Source of the DNA: Burkholderiales bacterium
Lineage (GTDB): Bacteria > Pseudomonadota > Gammaproteobacteria > Burkholderiales > CAIKXV01
Direction of reading: 5' to 3'
Assembly (NCBI GenBank): GCA_014379045.1
Contig: JACMMK010000106.1
Coordinates: 1-16,587, forward strand
DNA: 16,587 bases
The stretch's first letter is position 1, and every line of letters begins with the position of its first letter. Of the stretch, positions 1 through 7,348 are shown in pieces. The translations under genes and the position numbers were made by a program. The notes beneath the pieces were generated by a model, which saw only the letters and a list, made by a program, of their open reading frames with translations, ran no database searches and was not told the DNA's origin.

Positions 1-557
1 CGCTCGTTGGTTTCGAGATCGCGCGTGTCGGCCATGAACCGGTAGGCCCAGAGCAATCCCGCCGGACCGACGAACTTGTCGGGGTTCCACCAGAACGAGG
101 GGCACGCGGTCGAGCAGCACGCGCACAGGATGCACTCGTACAGGCCGTTCAGCTCGTCGCGCTCCTGCGGCGACTGCAGGCGCTCGCGCTCGGGCGGCGG
201 CGTGTCGTTCCGGACGTACGGCTTGATCGAGTGATACTGCTTGAAGAACTGCGACATGTCGACGATCAGGTCGCGGATCACCGGCAGCCCGGGCAGCGGC
301 TTCAGCACGACCGGCTCTTTCAGCTCGATCAGCGGGGTGATGCAGGCAAGCCCGTTCTTGCCGTTGATGTTCATCGCGTCCGACCCGCACACGCCCTCGC
401 GGCACGACCGACGCAGCGCGAGCGAGTCGTCGCTCGCCTTGATCCGTTCGATCGCGTCGAGCAGCATGCGGTCGGTCGGCTGCAGCGCGATGTCGTAGTC
501 CTTCATGTACGGCTTGTCGTCGACTTCCGGGTTATAACGGAATATGGAGAATTTCAT
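1..557 (-). CDS. sdhB: Succinate dehydrogenase iron-sulfur subunit (partial, C-terminus beyond left edge)
   Basis: This is the electron-transfer subunit of complex II; it carries electrons from the SdhA flavin to the membrane quinone site. From the ATG at 557 there are 185 complete codons of an expected total of about 235, and the reading frame leaves the window still open. The N-terminal ferredoxin-like domain holds the [2Fe-2S] ligands C52, C57 and C72. D60 stands at the fourth ligand position, as in E. coli SdhB. The [4Fe-4S] motif is CxxCxxCxxxCP at C142, C145, C148 and C152. The cysteines expected for the [3Fe-4S] cluster lie outside the window. GAGG precedes the ATG by about 10 nt. It is the last visible gene of sdhCDAB, but it is separated from sdhA by 109 nt, much wider than the other junctions of the operon. 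Confidence 0.97.
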   Translation of the reverse strand, partial: MKFSIFRYNPEVDDKPYMKDYDIALQPTDRMLLDAIERIKASDDSLALRRSCREGVCGSDAMNINGKNGLACITPLIELKEPVVLKPLPGLPVIRDLIVDMSQFFKQYHSIKPYVRNDTPPPERERLQSPQERDELNGLYECILCACCSTACPSFWWNPDKFVGPAGLLWAYRFMADTRDLETNE

Positions 558-666
558 CTGGCGCTTGCCTCGTTAGTACTTCATGACTGCGGTGTTCAGG
601 AACCGAACTTCCACCGAATGCGACCGATGAGCAATCGAACGCGAATCGAGCTGCGCGGGTGGAGCG

Positions 667-2430
667 TCAGTAGACGCGCGCCTTGGGCTCGAACGTGTCG
701 ACGGTCAGCGGCTTGTTGTGCACCGGCTTGTACGCGAGCCGATCCGCTTCCTTGAACCAGAGCGTGTGACGGATCCAGTTCGCATCGTCGCGGGTCGGGA
801 AATCGCTGCGATCGTGCGCACCGCGCGATTCGGTGCGCGCCTCGGCCGACACTAGCGAAGACAGCGCAACCTCGACCAGGTTGTCGAGCTCGAGCGCCTC
901 GACGCGCGCAGTGTTGAACACCCGGCTCTTGTCCTTGATCTCGGTGGAGAGCGACCGCGTGGCCACTTCACGCATCTTGGCAACGCCCGATTTCAGGCTG
1001 TCGGGGAAACGGAACACGCCGCAGTCCAACTGCATCGTCAACTGCAGATCGCGCAGCACGGCCGACACCTTCTCGCCGTCCTTCTGCCCTTCGAGTCGCG
1101 CCAGGCGCGCCTCGGTCAGCTCGCCTGCGTCCTTGGGCAGATCCTGCTGGGTCGGATTGGCGCGCGCATGGTCGGCCATGTGTTGCCCCGCCGACTTTCC
1201 GAACACCACCAGATCGAGCAGCGAATTCGTACCGAGACGGTTGGCCCCGTGCACCGACACGCACGCCGCTTCGCCGGCCGCATACAGGCCGGGGACCGGC
1301 ACTTCCGGGTTGCCGTCGCGCGGCACCACGACCTGGCCGTGGTAGTTGGTCGGAATGCCGCCCATCATGTAATGGCACGTCGGTACCACCGGGATCGGGT
1401 CTTTCACCGGATCGACGTTGGCGAACTTCTTGGCGATCTCGCGGATGCCCGGCAGCTTGGTGTTGATCGTCTCTTCGCCGAGGTGATCGAGCTTGAGCAA
1501 GAGGAAGGTGCCGTCCGGGCCGGCGCCGCGTCCTTCCTTGATCTCGGTGGCCATCGCGCGCGAGACGACGTCCCGGCTCGCGAGGTCCTTCGCGTTCGGC
1601 GCGTACCGTTCCATGAACCGTTCGCCGTTCTTGTTGAGCAGGTAGCCACCCTCGCCACGCACGCCCTCGGTGATCAGCACGCCCGCACCCGCAACGCCGG
1701 TCGGATGGAACTGCCAGAACTCCATGTCTTCGAGCGGAATGCCGGCGCGCGCCGCCATGCCGATGCCGTCACCCGTATTGATGAACGCATTGGTGCTCGC
1801 CTGATACACCCGACCCGCCCCGCCGGTGGCGAGCAGCGTCGATTTCGCCTGAAGGATCATCACCTCGCCGGTTTCCATTTCGAGCGCGGTGACCCCGACG
1901 CACTCGCCGGCACTGTTCAACACAAGGTCGAGGGCCATCCACTCGACGAAGAACAGCGTGTTCGCGCGCACGTTGCGCTGGTACAGCGTGTGCAGCATCG
2001 AATGCCCGGTGCGATCGGCAACCGCGCAGCTGCGCGCCGCCTGTTCCTTGCCGAAGTGGATCGACTGGCCACCGAACGGGCGCTGGTAGATCTTGCCGTT
2101 CGGCAAGCGCGAGAACGGCATGCCGAAGTGTTCGAGCTCGTACACGCAGTCGTTCGCGGTGCGGCACATGAATTCGATCGCGTCCTGGTCGCCGAGATAG
2201 TCGGCGCCCTTGACCGTGTCGTACATGTGCCAGATCCAGTGATCTTCCATCGAGTTGCCGAGTGCCGCGGCGATGCCGCCCTGCGCGGCGACCGTATGCG
2301 ACCGGGTGGGGAACACCTTGGTCAACACCGCCGTCTTCAACCCCGATTCGGACAACTGCAATGCGGCGCGCAACCCCGCGCCCCCCGCGCCCACTACCAC
2401 CGCGTCGAACGTGCGTTTTGCCAATGCCAT
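667..2430 (-). CDS. sdhA: Succinate dehydrogenase flavoprotein subunit
   Basis: This is the catalytic subunit of complex II; it oxidises succinate to fumarate with a covalently bound FAD on the cytoplasmic face of the inner membrane. The protein has 587 residues, against 588 in E. coli. Visible landmarks are the dinucleotide-binding stretch VVVGAGGAGL (11-20), the covalent-FAD histidine H45 in RSHTVAAQGG, HPTG at 242-245, the active-site arginine R286 in KDLASRDVVSRAM, TCHYMMGGIPTN with H353, and R398 in HGANRLGTNSLLDLVVFG. These positions match the E. coli catalytic residues almost exactly. I chose the ATG at 2430, giving MALAKRTFDAVVVG. An upstream in-frame start at 2463 would add 11 residues and overlap the end of sdhD. 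The gap to the sdhD stop is only 5 nt, so it is cotranscribed with sdhD. Confidence 0.98.
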   Translation of the reverse strand: MALAKRTFDAVVVGAGGAGLRAALQLSESGLKTAVLTKVFPTRSHTVAAQGGIAAALGNSMEDHWIWHMYDTVKGADYLGDQDAIEFMCRTANDCVYELEHFGMPFSRLPNGKIYQRPFGGQSIHFGKEQAARSCAVADRTGHSMLHTLYQRNVRANTLFFVEWMALDLVLNSAGECVGVTALEMETGEVMILQAKSTLLATGGAGRVYQASTNAFINTGDGIGMAARAGIPLEDMEFWQFHPTGVAGAGVLITEGVRGEGGYLLNKNGERFMERYAPNAKDLASRDVVSRAMATEIKEGRGAGPDGTFLLLKLDHLGEETINTKLPGIREIAKKFANVDPVKDPIPVVPTCHYMMGGIPTNYHGQVVVPRDGNPEVPVPGLYAAGEAACVSVHGANRLGTNSLLDLVVFGKSAGQHMADHARANPTQQDLPKDAGELTEARLARLEGQKDGEKVSAVLRDLQLTMQLDCGVFRFPDSLKSGVAKMREVATRSLSTEIKDKSRVFNTARVEALELDNLVEVALSSLVSAEARTESRGAHDRSDFPTRDDANWIRHTLWFKEADRLAYKPVHNKPLTVDTFEPKARVY

Positions 2431-2435
2431 CTGCG

Positions 2436-2780
2436 TTACCTCAATAGGATCTGGACGGACCACCCCATGTAGACCACCAGCGACAGGATCACGCCGATCT
2501 GCAGCGCGAGGCGTATCGAAGTGGGTTTGACGTAGTCCATCAACACGTCACGGATGCCCACCCAGGCGTGGAACAGCAGCGATGCAATAAACAGCAGCGT
2601 CGCCAGCTGCATCAAGCGCCCGGAAAAGAGCCCATTCCACTCGCCGTATCCGCTCGGTGCATCGAACAAAACAATCGCCCCGATCACCAACGCATACACG
2701 GCCATGATGACCGCCGTGACGCGTTGACCCAGCCAGTCGCGAAGCCCGTAGTGCGCCCCTGTGACGACCCGGTTCACCAT
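2436..2780 (-). CDS. sdhD: Succinate dehydrogenase membrane anchor, small subunit SdhD
   Basis: This 114-residue integral membrane subunit, with SdhC, anchors complex II, binds heme b and forms the ubiquinone site. Three hydrophobic segments are visible at about residues 22-40, 55-76 and 90-112. The signature HAWVGIRDVLMDY (71-83) supplies H71, the expected axial heme ligand, and Y83, the expected quinone-site tyrosine; both have the same numbers as in E. coli SdhD. The start at 2780 overlaps the end of sdhC by 7 nt, indicating translational coupling. SdhD sequences are generally poorly conserved, so the call rests on the H71-Y83 motif, the length and the operon position. Confidence 0.95.
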   Translation of the reverse strand: MVNRVVTGAHYGLRDWLGQRVTAVIMAVYALVIGAIVLFDAPSGYGEWNGLFSGRLMQLATLLFIASLLFHAWVGIRDVLMDYVKPTSIRLALQIGVILSLVVYMGWSVQILLR

Positions 2781-3151
2781 AGCTGTGCTCCGAGGATCAC
2801 GGTCAACACCAGGCTCACACCGAGCACCGCGAAACTCGATCCGCGTGCGCGCTGGAGGTCCTCACCCATATGCAGATCGAGCGTAAGGAAACGGATACCG
2901 GCGCAGAAATGATGCAGGAACGCCCACAACAGCCCAAGGAACATCAGCTTGACGAACCAGTGATCGGCCAACACGCTGAATCGCTCGAACTCCTGTTCGG
3001 ACAGCAGGCTCATCTGGAACAGATACAGACCGAAGGGGATGCCGATCAGATACATGCCGACGCCGCTGATCCGATGCAGGATCGACACGAAGCCGGGGAG
3101 TGGGAGCTTGATCTGCGTGAGATCGAGGTACGTCGGTCGTATTTTCTTCAT
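2774..3151 (-). CDS. sdhC: Succinate dehydrogenase cytochrome b556 subunit SdhC
   Basis: This is the large membrane anchor of complex II, of 125 residues with three hydrophobic segments (about 32-52, 66-88 and 105-123). The N-terminal pattern RPTYLDLTQIKLPLPG followed by SILHRISG (23-30) is the SdhC quinone-site signature; S23 and R27 correspond to the E. coli quinone-site Ser and Arg. HHFCAGIRFLTLD (80-92) supplies the heme-ligand histidine, H81 by alignment with E. coli H84. The usual GIRH is GIRF here. Two start codons are adjacent: ATG at 3151 and TTG at 3154. The AGGA at about 3166-3169 is 14 nt from the ATG and 11 nt from the TTG, so the TTG cannot be excluded. It is the first gene of sdhCDAB, divergent from mdh. 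Confidence 0.95.
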   Translation of the reverse strand: MKKIRPTYLDLTQIKLPLPGFVSILHRISGVGMYLIGIPFGLYLFQMSLLSEQEFERFSVLADHWFVKLMFLGLLWAFLHHFCAGIRFLTLDLHMGEDLQRARGSSFAVLGVSLVLTVILGAQLW

Positions 3152-3492
3152 CAACGGTGCGATCTTCCTCGTTAGGAACGTACAGCGCCGTGGACTCGCC
3201 GACGGGGGTCATCAACAGACGACCTCAGCCCTCGCTCACCGCATCGGGTGTGATCCCCGGCGGCGTGTTGGCGGCCGGCGGAGACATCGCGCGGGCTGGC
3301 TGCAAAGCCCTCGGATTATCGCAGCCTGCGTTGCGATGCACAAGCCGACGGCCCGGTGCACACGCACTTCGGTATTATCATCGGCTCTGTTCGACCGCGC
3401 ATGGATCGCGCGCCCCAGGGCCGTCGCCGTTACCCGGACTGTTCCGTCGCGCCAGCGCCGGCCGTGTTCTCAGCCAAGAGGGGACCTTCACC
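3152..3492. other. Divergent control region between sdhC and mdh
   Basis: This is 341 bp without a convincing gene. The plus frame is open in phase with mdh back to 3157, but it lacks homologous-looking protein sequence and has Arg-rich low-quality translation, so I treat it as non-coding. It must hold the promoters for sdhCDAB (minus) and mdh (plus). A candidate sdh promoter is listed separately. For mdh, TATTAT at 3373-3378 resembles a -10 box, but no good -35 lies 16-18 bp upstream. A GntR-family regulator is often found next to this locus in betaproteobacteria and is absent here. Confidence 0.6.
3315..3343 (-). promoter_or_regulatory. Candidate sigma-70 promoter for sdhCDAB
   Basis: On the minus strand TTGTGC (3343-3338) and GATAAT (3320-3315) are separated by exactly 17 nt, a sigma-70-like arrangement. 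The -10 is a good match, while the -35 is good only in its TTG. Transcription from here would give a 5' untranslated leader of roughly 155 nt before sdhC. No other equally good pair was found upstream of sdhC by eye. Confidence 0.3.
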
Positions 3493-4482
3493 ATGAAATC
3501 GCCCGTTCGCGTCGCCGTCACCGGTGCCGCCGGCCAGATCGGCTACAGCCTGTTGTTCCGTATCGCCAGCGGCGAGATGCTCGGTGCCGACCAGCCGGTG
3601 ATCCTGCAGTTGCTCGAGATTCCGGACGAGAAGGCACAGAAGGCGTTGCGCGGCGTGATCATGGAACTCGACGACTGCGCGTTTCCGTTGCTGCAGTCGG
3701 TGCTCCCCACCGATGACGCGAAAGTCGCGTTCCGCGACGTCGATGTCGCCTTGCTGGTCGGCGCGCGCCCGCGCGGACCCGGCATGGAGCGCAAGGATCT
3801 GCTCGAGGCCAACGGCAAGATCTTCGGGCCGCAGGGGCGCGCACTCGACGAGTGTGCGAGTCGCGACGTCAAGGTGCTGGTCGTGGGCAACCCGGCCAAC
3901 ACGAACGCACTGATCGCGATGAAGAACGCGCCGGGGCTTAAACCCACGCAATTCACCGCGATGATGCGCCTCGATCACAACCGCGCCCTTAGCCAGGTTG
4001 CGCAGAAGATCGGCAAGCCGGTGTCGAGCGTGAAGAAGATGACGATCTGGGGCAACCACTCGGCGACCCAGTATCCCGACCTGTTTCACGCGGTCGTCGA
4101 CGGCAAGCCGGTGTGGCCGCTGATCGACGACCAGCCATGGCTCGAGTCGTCGTTCATTCCGACGATCCAGAAGCGCGGCGCGGCGATCATCGAAGCGCGC
4201 GGCCTGTCTTCGGCCGCGAGCGCCGCCAACGCCGCGATGGACCACATCCGCAACTGGGTGCACGGCACGCCGGCAGGCGACTGGGTGAGCATGGGTGTCC
4301 CGTCCGATGGCAGCTATGGCATTCCGGAGGGTGTGCTCTACGGCTATCCGGTCATCTGCAGCGGCGGCGTGTATACGATCGTTCCCGGTCTGGATCTCTC
4401 CGAGTTCAGCAAGTCGAAGATGCAGGCGACGCTCGGCGAGTTGCAGGAAGAGCGCGACGGCGTCAAGCACCTGCTCGGTTGA
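3493..4482 (+). CDS. mdh: Malate dehydrogenase (NAD-dependent)
   Basis: It oxidises (S)-malate to oxaloacetate with NAD+ in the last step of the TCA cycle, in the cytoplasm. The 329 residues belong to the type-2 malate dehydrogenase group (cytosolic/chloroplast-like), not to the 312-residue E. coli type. Visible motifs are the Rossmann start VAVTGAAGQIGYSLLFRIAS (8-27), the substrate loop ARPRGPGMERKDLL, NPANTNA, the catalytic Asp in MMRLDHNRA and the catalytic His in IWGNHSATQYPD. GAGGGGA precedes the ATG by about 9 nt. It diverges from sdhCDAB and ends at an intrinsic terminator, so it appears to be its own transcription unit. Confidence 0.97.
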   Translation: MKSPVRVAVTGAAGQIGYSLLFRIASGEMLGADQPVILQLLEIPDEKAQKALRGVIMELDDCAFPLLQSVLPTDDAKVAFRDVDVALLVGARPRGPGMERKDLLEANGKIFGPQGRALDECASRDVKVLVVGNPANTNALIAMKNAPGLKPTQFTAMMRLDHNRALSQVAQKIGKPVSSVKKMTIWGNHSATQYPDLFHAVVDGKPVWPLIDDQPWLESSFIPTIQKRGAAIIEARGLSSAASAANAAMDHIRNWVHGTPAGDWVSMGVPSDGSYGIPEGVLYGYPVICSGGVYTIVPGLDLSEFSKSKMQATLGELQEERDGVKHLLG

Positions 4483-4509
4483 TCCGGCCGAGAATGAATC
4501 GATGATCCC

Positions 4510-4542
4510 GACGGCCGCCAGCGAAGCGGCCGTCTTTTTTTT
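4510..4542 (+). terminator. Intrinsic terminator of mdh
   Basis: A perfect 9-bp stem, GACGGCCGC (4510-4518) and GCGGCCGTC (4526-4534), with the 7-nt loop CAGCGAA, is followed directly by eight T residues. It lies 28 nt after the mdh stop and only 24 nt before the prpC start codon. Confidence 0.93.
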
Positions 4543-4566
4543 CACTGTCGATCGCGGAGGACGCGC

Positions 4567-5727
4567 ATGAGTGAAACCGAAGCGAACGCGCCTGCGGCGT
4601 TCAAGCCGAAGAAGTCGGTTGCGCTCTCCGGCGTGACCGCGGGCAATACCGCGCTGTGCACTGTCGGACGCAGCGGCGACGACCTGCACTACCGCGGCTA
4701 CGACATCCGCGAATTCGCCGACAGCGCCGAGTTCGAGGAGATCGCACACCTGCTCGTGCACGAGCGCCTGCCGAACCGCAGCGACCTCGACCAGTACAAG
4801 CGCCGGTTGCGCACGCTGCGCGGACTGCCGGCACCACTGAAATCCGTGCTCGAACGCATCCCGGCGTCGGCGCATCCGATGGACGTGCTGCGCAGCGGCG
4901 CCTCGGTGCTGGGAACGCTGCTGCCGGAGAAGGACGACCACCCGGTTCCGGCGGCGCGCGCCATCGCCGACCGACTGATGGCGAGCTTCGCGTCGATGCT
5001 GCTCTACTGGTTTCACTGGTCGCACAACGGACGCCGCATCGAGGTCGAGACCGACGACGATTCGATCGGCGGCCACTTCCTGCATCTGCTGCATGGCACG
5101 CCGCCGCCGGACGAGTGGGTGCGCGCGATGCACACGTCGCTCATTCTCTACGCCGAACACGAGTTCAACGCGTCGACGTTCGCCTGCCGCGTAGTCGCCG
5201 GTACCGGCGCGGATTTCCACAGCGCGATCTGCGGCGGTATCGGCGCGTTGCGCGGCCCGAAGCACGGGGGCGCCAACGAGGTCGCGTTCGAGGTGCAGTC
5301 CCGCTATGCCGACCCGACCGAGGCGGAAGCCGACATCGTGCGCCGGGTTGCGGCGCGTGAAGTCGTGATCGGCTTCGGGCACCCGGTCTACACGACCGGC
5401 GACCCGCGCAATGCGGTGATCAAGGACGTCGCGCGCCGCCTGTCGCAGCGCGCCGGCTCGACCCGGCTGTTCGACATCGCCGAGCGACTCGAGACGGTGA
5501 TGTGGCGAGAGAAGAAGATGTTCCCGAATCTCGACTGGTTCAGCGCCGTTTCGTATCACATGATGGGCGTGCCGACGGCGATGTTCACGCCGGTGTTCGT
5601 GATCTCGCGTACCGCGGGCTGGTCGGCGCATGTGCTCGAGCAGCGTGCCGACGGCAAGATCATCCGGCCCACGGCGAACTACACGGGGCCGGAGGGCCTC
5701 GCGTGGGTACCGCTGGAGGCGAGATGA
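4567..5727 (+). CDS. prpC: 2-methylcitrate synthase
   Basis: It condenses propionyl-CoA with oxaloacetate to form 2-methylcitrate, the entry step of propionate catabolism; family members also have some citrate synthase activity. The protein has 386 residues. Features are the PrpC-type N-terminus KKSVALSGVTAGNTALCTVG and LHYRGYDI, substrate-site H198 in AEHEFNAST, catalytic H233 in GPKHGGANE, H272 in GFGHPVYTTGDPRN, D323 in NLDWFSAVSY, and the C-terminal SRTAGWSAHVLEQR. The short start without an allosteric N-domain argues against the hexameric GltA type. GGAGGAC lies 4 nt upstream of the ATG. The stop codon overlaps the ATG at 5724. PrpB, PrpF, AcnD and the PrpR regulator are not in the window. 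Confidence 0.93.
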   Translation: MSETEANAPAAFKPKKSVALSGVTAGNTALCTVGRSGDDLHYRGYDIREFADSAEFEEIAHLLVHERLPNRSDLDQYKRRLRTLRGLPAPLKSVLERIPASAHPMDVLRSGASVLGTLLPEKDDHPVPAARAIADRLMASFASMLLYWFHWSHNGRRIEVETDDDSIGGHFLHLLHGTPPPDEWVRAMHTSLILYAEHEFNASTFACRVVAGTGADFHSAICGGIGALRGPKHGGANEVAFEVQSRYADPTEAEADIVRRVAAREVVIGFGHPVYTTGDPRNAVIKDVARRLSQRAGSTRLFDIAERLETVMWREKKMFPNLDWFSAVSYHMMGVPTAMFTPVFVISRTAGWSAHVLEQRADGKIIRPTANYTGPEGLAWVPLEAR

Positions 5728-5849
5728 GCCTGCGAGGCCCGCGGCGAGGGCCCCGTCACCTGCAAGGTGACGGGATCGACGTAGCCGAGTCGGGCTCGCT
5801 CATCGTCCCGGGCGTTCCTTCGATCCGGGACGTCGGAGAGGGACGATGA
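5724..5849 (+). CDS. Possible small coupling ORF between prpC and prpD (41 codons)
   Basis: It is a short frame that I do not recognise as any family. The ATG overlaps the prpC stop (ATGA at 5724-5727), a GGAGG lies 4 nt upstream inside the end of prpC, and its TGA overlaps the prpD ATG (ATGA at 5846-5849). It would encode a 41-residue Gly/Arg-rich peptide ending in IRDVGEGR. The whole prpC-prpD spacer is thereby spanned by translation, which could deliver ribosomes to prpD. The frame also contains two perfect hairpins. It could equally be a chance open frame in GC-rich DNA; no conservation can be judged from one sequence. Confidence 0.3.
   Translation: MSLRGPRRGPRHLQGDGIDVAESGSLIVPGVPSIRDVGEGR
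5752..5774 (+). promoter_or_regulatory. Perfect hairpin in the prpC-prpD spacer
   Basis: CCCGTCACC (5752-5760) and GGTGACGGG (5766-5774) form a 9-bp stem with the loop TGCAA. No T-run follows, so it is not an ordinary terminator. It may be an mRNA-processing or stability element, or an operator. Confidence 0.4.
5805..5831 (+). promoter_or_regulatory. Second stem-loop just upstream of prpD
   Basis: GTCCCGG (5805-5811) and CCGGGAC (5825-5831) form a 7-bp stem around a 13-nt loop. The stem ends 3 nt before the GGAGAGGG ribosome-binding stretch (5835-5842) of prpD, so folding could affect initiation. No T-run follows. Confidence 0.35.
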
Positions 5850-7312
5850 CCATGTCACGCGCGTCGCCCGTATCGAACGTACGCCCCGAACCCGATCGCC
5901 TGCTGGTCGACATCGCCGACTATGTGCTGTCGACGCCGATCGACAGCGCCGAGGCCTATGCGACCGCGCGCTACTGTCTGCTCGACACGCTCGGCTGCGG
6001 GCTCGAGTCGCTCGAGTATCCGGCGTGCACGAAGCTGCTCGGCCCGATCGTGCCGGGCACCGTCGTGCCGCACGGTGCGAAGGTACCCGGCACCTCGTTC
6101 CAGCTCGACCCGGTGCTGGCGGCGTTCAACATCGGCACGATGATTCGTTGGCTCGACTTCAACGACACCTGGCTCGCGGCCGAGTGGGGACACCCGTCCG
6201 ACAACCTCGGCGCTATCCTGGCGACCGCCGACCATCTGTCGCGCACCCGCGTGGCGCAGGGACGCCCGCCGCTGGTGGTGCGCGATCTGTTGACCGCGAT
6301 GATCAAGGCGCACGAGATCCAGGGCGTGCTCGCGCTCGACAACAGCTTCAACCGCGTCGGCCTGGATCACGTGGTGCTGGTCAAGGTCGCCTCGACCGCG
6401 GTGGTCACCGCGATGCTGGGCGGCACCCGTGACGAAGTGATCGACGCCGTGTCCAATGCCTGGATCGATGGCCAGTCGCTGCGCACCTATCGGCATGCGC
6501 CGAACGCCGGCTCGCGCAAGTCGTGGGCGGCGGGCGATGCGACGTCGCGCGCCGTGCGCATCGCCTGGATGACGCTCAGGGGCGAGATGGGCTACCCGTC
6601 CGCGCTGAGTGCCAAGACCTGGGGGTTCCAGGACGTCCTGTTCGAAGGCAAGCCGCTCACGCTCGCGCGCCCCTTCGGCTCGTACGTGATGGAGAACGTG
6701 CTGTTCAAGATTTCATTCCCCGCCGAGTTCCACGCGCAGACCGCGGTCGAGTGCGCGCTTGCGCTGCACACGCAGGTGCGTGAGCGCCTGGACCGGATCA
6801 CCGGCGTGACGCTCACCACGCACGAATCGGCGATCCGCATCATCGACAAGACGGGTCCGTTGCATAACCCCGCCGATCGCGACCACTGTCTGCAGTACAT
6901 GACGGCCGTCGGCCTGATCAGGGGCAACCTGACCGCGGCCGACTACGAGGACGTGGCCGCCGCCGATCCGCGCATCGATGCCTTGCGCGCGAAGATGACG
7001 GTGGTCGAAGACCCGCGCTACTCGCAGGCGTATCTCGACCCCGGGCAACGCTCGATCGCCAATGCCGTACAGGTGTTCTTCGACGACGGTTCCGCGACCG
7101 ACCGGGTGGAAGTAGAATATCCCGTAGGGCATCGCAGGCGTCGGGCCGAGGGTTATCCGCTGCTCGAGACAAAGTTCGCCGTCAACCTCGCGCGCCGTTT
7201 CGCGCAGAAGCAGCAGGCAACGATCAGGGCCGCATGTGCCGACCCGGCGACGCTCGATGCGTTGCCGGTCAACGCATTCGTCGACCTGTTCGTCGATCCG
7301 TTCACCGCGTAG
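5846..7312 (+). CDS. prpD: 2-methylcitrate dehydratase (MmgE/PrpD family)
   Basis: It dehydrates 2-methylcitrate to 2-methyl-cis-aconitate, the second step of the methylcitrate cycle; it is cofactor-free and cytoplasmic. The protein has 488 residues, close to E. coli PrpD (483). The family signature RWLDFNDTWLAAEWGHPSDN is at 101-120, followed by typical stretches DHVVLVKVASTAV, GSRKSWAAGDATSRA and FPAEFHAQTAVECA. Two ATGs, 5846 and 5852, are in frame. GGAGAGGG at 5835-5842 fits either one, and I chose the first because it makes the ATGA junction with the preceding small frame. It lies 36 nt before acnA and is presumably cotranscribed with prpC and acnA. Confidence 0.93.
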   Translation: MTMSRASPVSNVRPEPDRLLVDIADYVLSTPIDSAEAYATARYCLLDTLGCGLESLEYPACTKLLGPIVPGTVVPHGAKVPGTSFQLDPVLAAFNIGTMIRWLDFNDTWLAAEWGHPSDNLGAILATADHLSRTRVAQGRPPLVVRDLLTAMIKAHEIQGVLALDNSFNRVGLDHVVLVKVASTAVVTAMLGGTRDEVIDAVSNAWIDGQSLRTYRHAPNAGSRKSWAAGDATSRAVRIAWMTLRGEMGYPSALSAKTWGFQDVLFEGKPLTLARPFGSYVMENVLFKISFPAEFHAQTAVECALALHTQVRERLDRITGVTLTTHESAIRIIDKTGPLHNPADRDHCLQYMTAVGLIRGNLTAADYEDVAAADPRIDALRAKMTVVEDPRYSQAYLDPGQRSIANAVQVFFDDGSATDRVEVEYPVGHRRRRAEGYPLLETKFAVNLARRFAQKQQATIRAACADPATLDALPVNAFVDLFVDPFTA

Positions 7313-7348
7313 TTTTCGCGTTCCAAGATTCGCAGCCAGGAGAATACG

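Noticed and set aside
2431..2463. Upstream in-frame start for sdhA adding MVRPDPIEVTQ
   Set aside because: It would overlap the end of sdhD and add residues not seen in SdhA; the ATG at 2430 gives the standard N-terminus and length.
3157..3492. Open frame in phase with mdh that would extend it by 112 codons
   Set aside because: The extension lacks family similarity, would make Mdh far too long, and the ATG at 3493 has a good ribosome-binding site and the expected Mdh N-terminus.
3430..5631. Minus-strand open frame of over 700 codons opposite mdh and prpC
   Set aside because: Its translation is Arg/His/Glu-rich shadow sequence; both genes on the plus strand have catalytic motifs, and the frame crosses two unrelated genes and a terminator.
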